This document shows positions 6,594 to 11,836 of a DNA stretch of 11,836 nt, piece after piece. Each line of letters begins with the position of its first letter. Within the stretch, counting starts at the first letter, position 1. A model generated the notes under the pieces. The model was not told the origin of the DNA and ran no database searches. It saw only the letters and a program-made list of their open reading frames with translations. Position numbers and translations under genes: made by a program. This DNA comes from Nevskiaceae bacterium (GTDB lineage: Bacteria; Pseudomonadota; Gammaproteobacteria; Steroidobacterales; Steroidobacteraceae): positions 1 through 11,836 of the forward strand of contig JAITMN010000113.1 of the NCBI GenBank assembly GCA_031277355.1. The letters run 5' to 3'.

Positions 6594-8117
6594 ATGGCTC
6601 GCCCATCGAGGAGACCCTGGGGTCGATATGCGCTGCTGGCATTGCTTGCCGCGTGGATTGCCACGGGCGCGTGGTATTCATCGCGGCCGCTGCCGCCGGG
6701 GCTGCACATCGCCGGCCCGGAATTTGCGCTGCCCGACGAATCGGTGCAACTGCTCACCGATCTGACCTCGCGCGATCTGCGCGGCGATCCGCAGGTGGTG
6801 CAGCAAATCCATCAGACCCTGCTCGAACACATCCGGCAGGCGCAGGACTTTCTCGTCGTGGACTGGTTCCTGTTCAACGAACAGGCCGGACCATCGGGCG
6901 AACTGCTCTACCAGAACGGCATTCGTCCCGTGGCGCGCGAGCTGCGCGAAGCGCTGCTGCGGCTGCGCGAAGCACAACCGAAGTTGCCCATTCTCGTGAT
7001 GATCGATCCGATCAACGACTACTACCGGGGCGCAGTGCCGGAGTTTCTGGCGCCCTTGTCGCAGGCCGGCATCGATGTGGTGGTCGTGGACCTCGACCGG
7101 CTGCGCGACTCGAACCCCACCTACAGCGGTCTGTGGCGACTGCTGCTGGCGTGGTGGCTGCGGCCCGGCGTCAACGGCGGCATGATCAATCCGCTGGACG
7201 CCAAAGGGCCTTCGTTGCCGCTGGCCGCACTGCTGCGATTGCCGAACTTCAAGGCCGATCACCGCAAGATACTGATCACCGGCGATGGCCATCGCTCGCT
7301 GCGCGGCGTGGTCAGCAGCGGCAATCCGCACGACGCCAGCAGCGCACATTCGAATGTGGCGCTGGCGCTGCATGGCGAACCGCTGCGCGCACTGCTCGAC
7401 AGCGAGTTGACCGTCGCGGGCTTCTCGGGCTGGAAGGGCGAACCGGAGATGCGCGCGGCAATAGACATCGCGCAGCGCGGGGATGGCGCCGACGATGAAG
7501 CGCAGCCAGCCACCGCCACACCCAACCGCGTGTCCATCGTCACCGAAGGGGCGATCCGCGACGCGCTGTTGCAGGCGCTCAACGCCACCGCCGCCGGCGA
7601 TGAAGTGGACGTGGCGCAGTTCTATCTGTCCGAGCGCGCGGTGATCGGCGCCTTGCTGCGCGCCGCGAACCGTGGCGCAACGGTGCGTATTCTGCTCGAC
7701 CCGAACCGCGACGCCTTTGGCTTCGAGAAATCCGGTCTGCCCAATCGCCCCGTCGCCACCGAACTGGTCGCGGCCAGCGATGGAGCGATCAAGCTGCGCT
7801 GGTATCGCACGCATGGCGAGCAATTCCATGTGAAGCTCGCCGCGATCCGGCACGGCGGTGAGTTGTGGCTCACGCTCGGCTCGGCCAACTTCACGCGCCG
7901 CAACCTCGACGACTACAACCTGGAAGCCAACGCCATCGTGCGCGCACCGCGCGACGGCGCGCTCGACACGGCGGTGCGAAGCTGGTTCGAGACGCTGTGG
8001 CAGAATCGCCCCGGACGCATCGAATACACCGCCGATACCGATTTGTACGCCGACCCTTCAACCGGACGCTATTGGCTGTATCGTTGGATGGAAGCCACCG
8101 GCATGTCCACGTTTTGA
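6594..8117 (+). CDS. Membrane-anchored phospholipase D-like (HKD) protein
   Basis: A 507-residue protein of the phospholipase D superfamily, related to cardiolipin synthases and other phosphatidyltransferases or phosphodiesterases. Residues about 11-28 form one hydrophobic segment after an arginine-rich start, so the protein is probably anchored with its catalytic part outside the cytoplasm. The first half-site is DHRKILITGDG (His223, Lys225); the usual HxKxxxxD aspartate appears one residue late. The second is FHVKLAAI (His412, Lys414) followed by GSANFT at 429-434, with arginine in the usual aspartate place. Such departures occur in diverged members, so activity is likely but the reaction is unknown. 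The next gene begins 14 bp after the stop, with its Shine-Dalgarno overlapping this stop codon, so the two are probably co-transcribed. A cardiolipin-synthase function is possible but unproven. Confidence 0.82.
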   Translation: MARPSRRPWGRYALLALLAAWIATGAWYSSRPLPPGLHIAGPEFALPDESVQLLTDLTSRDLRGDPQVVQQIHQTLLEHIRQAQDFLVVDWFLFNEQAGPSGELLYQNGIRPVARELREALLRLREAQPKLPILVMIDPINDYYRGAVPEFLAPLSQAGIDVVVVDLDRLRDSNPTYSGLWRLLLAWWLRPGVNGGMINPLDAKGPSLPLAALLRLPNFKADHRKILITGDGHRSLRGVVSSGNPHDASSAHSNVALALHGEPLRALLDSELTVAGFSGWKGEPEMRAAIDIAQRGDGADDEAQPATATPNRVSIVTEGAIRDALLQALNATAAGDEVDVAQFYLSERAVIGALLRAANRGATVRILLDPNRDAFGFEKSGLPNRPVATELVAASDGAIKLRWYRTHGEQFHVKLAAIRHGGELWLTLGSANFTRRNLDDYNLEANAIVRAPRDGALDTAVRSWFETLWQNRPGRIEYTADTDLYADPSTGRYWLYRWMEATGMSTF

Positions 8118-8121
8118 GGAG
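8116..8121 (+). promoter_or_regulatory. Shine-Dalgarno GAGGAG deciding the GTG start at 8132
   Basis: GAGGAG overlaps the TGA stop of the PLD-like gene and stands 10 bases before GTG 8132. It supports that start over the long upstream reading in the same frame and points to translational coupling. Confidence 0.7.
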
Positions 8122-8131
8122 CCACACCGCC

Positions 8132-9349
8132 GTGATCGCTCGATTCAAATCTCTGATCCATCCGCTGCTGCTGGCGGCGACGCTGTTCTGCCCCCACGCC
8201 ATCGCGGCGCAGTCCACTGCGGTGCCGCTGGGCAATGGTCCCTGGGACATTCAAACCTATCAGGCGCGCATCAATGTTTCGGTGGTGGCGCGCGGCCTCA
8301 TTCATCCTTGGAGTCTGGCATTTGTGCCCAATGGCGATCTGCTGATCACCGAACGCGAGGGCCGCTTGCGCCTGATGCACGAGGGCGCATTGCAGCCGCA
8401 GCCCATTGCCGGTGTGCCGGCGGTACATGCCGAAGGCTCGCTGGGTCTGATGGAAGTGCTGCCGCATCCTGATTTCGCGCGCAATCAGCGGCTCTACCTC
8501 ACCTATCACAAGAAGCTCGCCGACGATCCGAAGTCCATCGGCTTCGTGCTCGCCAGTGCGCGCTTCAATGGCACGGCGTTGAGCGATGTGAAGGAGCTGT
8601 TGGTCAGCGATGGCTGGGATGGCGCGGGCGCTGCCGCCGCGCGATTGCTCTTCGGTCGCGACGGCAAGCTGTACATGAGCGTGGGCGCAACGCGCGATGG
8701 TTCGGCTCAGGAAACCGGCAGTCTGCGCGGCAAGATTCTGCGGCTGAATGATGATGGCAGCGTGCCCGCCGACAATCCCTTCATCGGCAAGGCCGGTTAT
8801 CGTCCGGAAATTTTCAGTCTCGGCCATCGCAACCCGGCGGGCATGGCGCTCAATCCGGTCACCGGCGCAGTGTGGGCTTCGGAATACGGCCCCAATGGCG
8901 GCGATGAAATCAACATCGTTCAGGCGGGCAAGAACTACGGCTGGCCGCTGGTCAGTTATGGCCGCGACTATCCCGGCCCGTTCATCTCCGAAGCGCCGTG
9001 GCGTGAAGGCATGGAAATGCCCGTGGCCACTTTCGTTCCGGGCATCTCGCCTTCGGGACTGGCCTTCTACACCGGCAAGGATTTCCCCGACTGGAACACC
9101 AGCGTCTTCGTCGGCGCTACGCGCGTGGGTCAGATACCGGGCACCGGCCGTCTGGTGCGAATTGTCTTCGATGAAAACGGCAACGAGCGGGCGCGTGAAG
9201 ACCTGCTCACCGAATTGAAGCAGCGCATCCGCGATATCCGCATGGGACCGGATGGTTTGATGTATCTGCTGACTGAGGAACAGGATGGCGCGTTGCTGGT
9301 GATCAAGCCCTCGAACTCTCAGGCAGCGGGCGGGCAAGTGAGCAGGTGA
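8132..9349 (+). CDS. Exported PQQ-dependent sugar dehydrogenase-like protein, catalytic histidine missing
   Basis: A 405-residue member of the glucose/sorbosone dehydrogenase family (six-bladed beta-propeller), close to E. coli YliI/Asd. The GTG at 8132 is chosen because it has a Shine-Dalgarno and opens a signal peptide (RFKSLIHPLLLAATLFCPHAIAAQ) with likely cleavage around residues 25-27, so the product is periplasmic. Family segments include HPWSLAFVPNGDLLITEREG, GHRNPAGMALNPVTG, EYGPNGGDEINIVQAGKNYGWP and QRIRDIRMGPDG, the last with the arginines that normally contact PQQ. The expected HFGGRL, which carries the catalytic base, is replaced by AAAARL at 167-172, so oxidation by the usual mechanism is doubtful. 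It may bind PQQ or calcium without turnover, or act on another substrate. It sits in an apparent two-gene unit with the PLD-like gene. Confidence 0.85.
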   Translation: MIARFKSLIHPLLLAATLFCPHAIAAQSTAVPLGNGPWDIQTYQARINVSVVARGLIHPWSLAFVPNGDLLITEREGRLRLMHEGALQPQPIAGVPAVHAEGSLGLMEVLPHPDFARNQRLYLTYHKKLADDPKSIGFVLASARFNGTALSDVKELLVSDGWDGAGAAAARLLFGRDGKLYMSVGATRDGSAQETGSLRGKILRLNDDGSVPADNPFIGKAGYRPEIFSLGHRNPAGMALNPVTGAVWASEYGPNGGDEINIVQAGKNYGWPLVSYGRDYPGPFISEAPWREGMEMPVATFVPGISPSGLAFYTGKDFPDWNTSVFVGATRVGQIPGTGRLVRIVFDENGNERAREDLLTELKQRIRDIRMGPDGLMYLLTEEQDGALLVIKPSNSQAAGGQVSR

Positions 9350-9411
9350 TTGCCGAGTACAACGCCGATTCGACGGGGCATACTGCACATCAATGGCAAG
9401 AACAACCACAC

Positions 9412-9416
9412 GGGAG
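9412..9416 (+). promoter_or_regulatory. Shine-Dalgarno GGGAG of the alpha/beta hydrolase gene
   Basis: GGGAG lies 7 bases before ATG 9424, fixing that start over an in-frame reading that begins at 9346 inside the previous gene. The 74 bp gap 9350-9423 shows no convincing terminator; a CATACT at 9379-9384 is a weak -10 candidate. Confidence 0.65.
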
Positions 9417-9423
9417 AACAACA

Positions 9424-10467
9424 ATGCCAAAGAAACGAGCAGCCGTGATTTTCGTACATGGACTGGCAAAGAAGCCGCCGCCGGAACGGCTTGAGCAAAT
9501 CTGGCTGGAAGGGCTGGAACTGGATGATCCTCGGCCCGATGTCTTCAAGCCGCCCAATCCGGGGGTCAAACTGCGCGCACAAGGGGTGGATGTTCTCTTC
9601 AACTACTATGCCGATGTGTTCTACGGCGCCAATTACGCCAACGAGACGGACTCTTCCGACAACGCAGATTTCGAAGCCGCAGATTCCGAAGCCGCAGCGG
9701 CAGCGCTGGAAAACCGGCTGCAATTGCCCGGCGACCTGGCTCTGCCGGCAGCCATTTCACCGCACGAGGCTGAGTTTCTGGCCGCGATGGAGCGTGAGAT
9801 GCCATTGTCTACGGAGGCCGGACCTTCTGCCGCCGCCGCCGCGCCTGCCGAACCGGCAACACTGACGCCCGGGCAATTGGAAATTGCCGGGTGGCTGCCG
9901 CGCTCGGCCAGAAACAAACTGATCAAGAAGTTTGCGATGGAAGCCTACTACTTCCTGTTCAACAAGCCCTACACGCGCACCAATGCCGATGGCACCACCA
10001 CGACGTTCATGGTGCGCGATGAACTGCGAACCCGGCTCATCACCAACCTGAACCAGGCTCAGGCCGAGGCAGAGAAGATTGTGCTGGTCACGCACAGCAT
10101 GGGCACGATGGTGGGCTATGACGTGCTGCGCAACGTCGCGGCCTGTCCACCCGTGGACCTGCTCATCACGCTGGGGTCACCGCTGGGTATCAAGGAAGTG
10201 CAGGATGAATTGCGCGCCGAGGGCGCCAGGCAGGTGGACTTCCCCGCAGCCAAATTGAACCGCTGGACGAATATCTACGACCCTCTGGACCCGATCTGCG
10301 GCTTTGATCCGCGTTTTGACAATGACTATTTGCCGGTGAATGGCAAAGGAGTCGTGGACATCAGGGAGGACAACTGGGGCAACTGGCGGCACACGATCAC
10401 GCATTATCTGGCGGGCAAGCAATTCCGCGCGGCGCTGGCGGACCCGCTGGACATCAACCGGCCGTGA
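9424..10467 (+). CDS. Cytoplasmic alpha/beta hydrolase, lipase/esterase-like
   Basis: A 347-residue alpha/beta-hydrolase-fold protein without signal peptide. The first strand is AAVIFVHGLAKK (about residues 6-17), whose HG supplies the oxyanion region. The nucleophile elbow is VTHSMGT with Ser225; the usual first glycine of GxSxG is threonine, as seen in several such hydrolases. Candidate acid residues are the aspartates of YDPLDPICGFD, and the candidate catalytic histidine lies in NWRHTITHYL. Residues about 75-155 form an acidic, alanine- and proline-rich insertion (DFEAADSEAAAAA, PSAAAAAPAEPAT) that is probably a flexible lid or linker. The substrate is unknown; lipid or ester cleavage is inferred. 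Its stop overlaps the start of the protease gene by 4 bases, so the pair is translationally coupled and probably works together. Lipase effectors occur in bacterial conflict systems, which makes a defence role plausible. Confidence 0.82.
   Translation: MPKKRAAVIFVHGLAKKPPPERLEQIWLEGLELDDPRPDVFKPPNPGVKLRAQGVDVLFNYYADVFYGANYANETDSSDNADFEAADSEAAAAALENRLQLPGDLALPAAISPHEAEFLAAMEREMPLSTEAGPSAAAAAPAEPATLTPGQLEIAGWLPRSARNKLIKKFAMEAYYFLFNKPYTRTNADGTTTTFMVRDELRTRLITNLNQAQAEAEKIVLVTHSMGTMVGYDVLRNVAACPPVDLLITLGSPLGIKEVQDELRAEGARQVDFPAAKLNRWTNIYDPLDPICGFDPRFDNDYLPVNGKGVVDIREDNWGNWRHTITHYLAGKQFRAALADPLDINRP
9667..9696 (+). repeat. Tandem 15 bp duplication in the hydrolase insertion
   Basis: Two adjacent 15-base units (9667-9681 and 9682-9696) differ at one base. 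They encode DFEAA and DSEAA at residues 82-91 of the hydrolase, within its low-complexity insertion. Confidence 0.75.
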
Positions 10468-11836
10468 GCAACGGCAAGTTGGGCGAACTGGCCCGGCAAT
10501 TGCTTGCCGGCACGCTGCCGGAGTGCCGGCCCGACGAACTGGCGGCGGCGGTTGCGCATATCGCCACTGAAATGGTCCCAGCCAAGCAAGGGAACGTCGA
10601 ACAGATACGTAAAGCGCTGGCGTGCCTGAACAATGCGCGCCAGTTTGCTTTGGCGCGCGGGCTGGCCATTGCCTGGCGGGAGGAGCACGACTTTGATCCC
10701 ACAGTAGACAAGCGCCTTGCGCAGGCGTTGATTGATCTGGGGAGTCTGGATGAGGCCGAACATCTGCTGCACGAGGCGATTCCCAAGGCTGCGGCATTGC
10801 ATACGCCGAATGCCGCGAGTGAAGCGCTGGAACTGCGAGGGCTGTTGGGGCGGGTAGCCAAGCAGCGGTTTGTCCTGTCGGAAAATCCCGATGCGCTCGC
10901 GCAAGCCATCGACATTTACGGCAGGGAATACGAACAGGCCGTGCATCCGTGTTGGCACGGCATCAATGTCGCGGCGCTATTGGCCGCTCAGACGCGCCTT
11001 GGGTTGACGCCCGACGCCAAGTGGTCTGTGGCCGCCGTGGCCGAAAACGTATTGCGCGATGTCCTGGAGCAATTGCAGGAAAAACCGGGCGATCATTGGC
11101 TATACGCCACCGCATCGGAGGCTTTGCTGGCGCTCAAACGCTGGGATGATGCCGAGTTGTGGCTGTATCGATTCCTCAATCATCCGAAAACCAATCCCTT
11201 TGCGATCCAGAGCTACAGCCGGCAATTGCGCGAGATCTGGCAAGGCAATTCACTGCGCGGCGCCACCTGTGCAGACCGGTTGAGCAGAATCATCGAAACG
11301 CATGAAATGCAGCACCAGCGCAGTTGGTCGCTGTCATCACAGATGCTGAAGACGCTGAATGAAAAACCCGACTCATTCGAGATCAATTTCTCGGGTGAAG
11401 GCATGTTTACTGTCACCGCGATTCGCGGGTTGCTGAAAAATTGCGCCAGCATCGGCTGTGTAACCGACAGCACGGGAGTCCGGATGGGAACCGGCTTTGT
11501 GGTGAGCGCCGACAAGCTGGGGCTGGGCGAGGCGCAGGAGCCGGTCTTTGTGACCAATGCGCATGTGATCAGCAACGACGTGCCCAAGGCCGTGCGGCCG
11601 GATGCGGCTCGCGTTACCTTCGAAATCGAATCGCTCGGCAAGGACAATCCGGTTTTTCACAAGGTGATGCCGCAGGTGCTGTTCACCTCACCGCCCGGGG
11701 AACTGGGCATCCCGGCAGCCAATCGTCTGGATGCAACGGTGGTCAAGCTCGACAAATGGCCCAAGGGCGCACAGCCCCTGGCCACCGCCAGACATCTGCC
11801 GCTGCCGTCCAGCAAGACCCGGTTGTTCATCGTGGG
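10464..11836 (+). CDS. TPR/TRAFs-binding-like domain fused to trypsin-like protease (3' end beyond window)
   Basis: The reading frame is open from GTG 10464 to the window end, 457 codons. The start overlaps the hydrolase stop as GTGA, a classic coupling arrangement; no separate Shine-Dalgarno is seen. Residues 1-45 form a short helical region. Residues about 45-280 are helical repeats like the MAP3K TRAFs-binding (TPR-type) domain: SLDEAEHLLHEAI, ELRGLLGRVAK (123-133), AIDIYGREYEQ, HGINVAALLAA (165-175) and HWLYATASEALLALKRWDDAE. A chymotrypsin-fold protease domain follows: GTGFVVS (342-348), VTNAHVIS with His367, and LDATVVKLD with Asp423. The catalytic serine should lie just past the window. 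No signal peptide precedes it, so it differs from DegP-type periplasmic proteases. Similar helical-scaffold proteases occur in bacterial conflict systems, where the helical part is thought to recruit partners. Confidence 0.83.
   Translation, partial: MSNGKLGELARQLLAGTLPECRPDELAAAVAHIATEMVPAKQGNVEQIRKALACLNNARQFALARGLAIAWREEHDFDPTVDKRLAQALIDLGSLDEAEHLLHEAIPKAAALHTPNAASEALELRGLLGRVAKQRFVLSENPDALAQAIDIYGREYEQAVHPCWHGINVAALLAAQTRLGLTPDAKWSVAAVAENVLRDVLEQLQEKPGDHWLYATASEALLALKRWDDAELWLYRFLNHPKTNPFAIQSYSRQLREIWQGNSLRGATCADRLSRIIETHEMQHQRSWSLSSQMLKTLNEKPDSFEINFSGEGMFTVTAIRGLLKNCASIGCVTDSTGVRMGTGFVVSADKLGLGEAQEPVFVTNAHVISNDVPKAVRPDAARVTFEIESLGKDNPVFHKVMPQVLFTSPPGELGIPAANRLDATVVKLDKWPKGAQPLATARHLPLPSSKTRLFIV

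Noticed and set aside
7865..8131. N-terminal extension of the sugar dehydrogenase into the PLD-like gene
   Set aside because: The extension is arginine/histidine-rich out-of-frame PLD coding sequence. GTG 8132 has a Shine-Dalgarno and opens a proper signal peptide.

Overview
The window is GC-rich, densely coding DNA that looks like a proteobacterial chromosome. A betaproteobacterium is the best guess, based on base composition, the style of the gor and prlC products and the overall gene style; this rests on similarity from memory, not on a phylogeny. Eight protein genes are visible, two of them cut by the window edges. No rRNA, tRNA, CRISPR array or insertion sequence was seen.

Left part (1-3247). 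The 5' portion of a glutathione reductase gene (gor) reads leftward off the window. Divergent from it is a gene for an ORF6N-domain DNA-binding protein, whose coding sequence holds a striking cluster of abutting perfect palindromes. A full-length oligopeptidase A gene (prlC, M3 zinc metallopeptidase with HEFGH) follows, ending at a possible intrinsic terminator.

Middle part (3353-6548). An HD-fold phosphohydrolase carries a metal signature like that of class I cyclic-nucleotide phosphodiesterases. It is followed by a membrane-anchored HAMP-PAS-GGDEF-EAL protein of cyclic-di-GMP signalling. A 12 bp perfect inverted repeat with a -35-like TTGACC in its loop separates them.

Right-middle part (6594-9349). 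An N-terminally anchored phospholipase-D-like protein is tightly followed by a secreted PQQ-dependent sugar dehydrogenase-like protein. The Shine-Dalgarno of the second overlaps the stop codon of the first. The dehydrogenase lacks the usual catalytic histidine.

Right end (9424-11836). A cytoplasmic alpha/beta hydrolase overlaps by 4 bases (GTGA) a GTG-started gene that continues past the window. That second protein has a TPR/TRAFs-binding-like helical domain followed by a trypsin-like protease domain. A leaderless hydrolase coupled to a scaffold-protease fusion resembles bacterial conflict (defence or programmed-death) modules. This is the best candidate for an undescribed system here, and its remaining genes probably lie just beyond the right edge.

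Five genes (gor, prlC, the HD gene, the GGDEF-EAL gene and the PLD-like gene) have a -10-like hexamer ending only 5 to 11 bases before the ATG and no good Shine-Dalgarno, which suggests leaderless or nearly leaderless transcripts.
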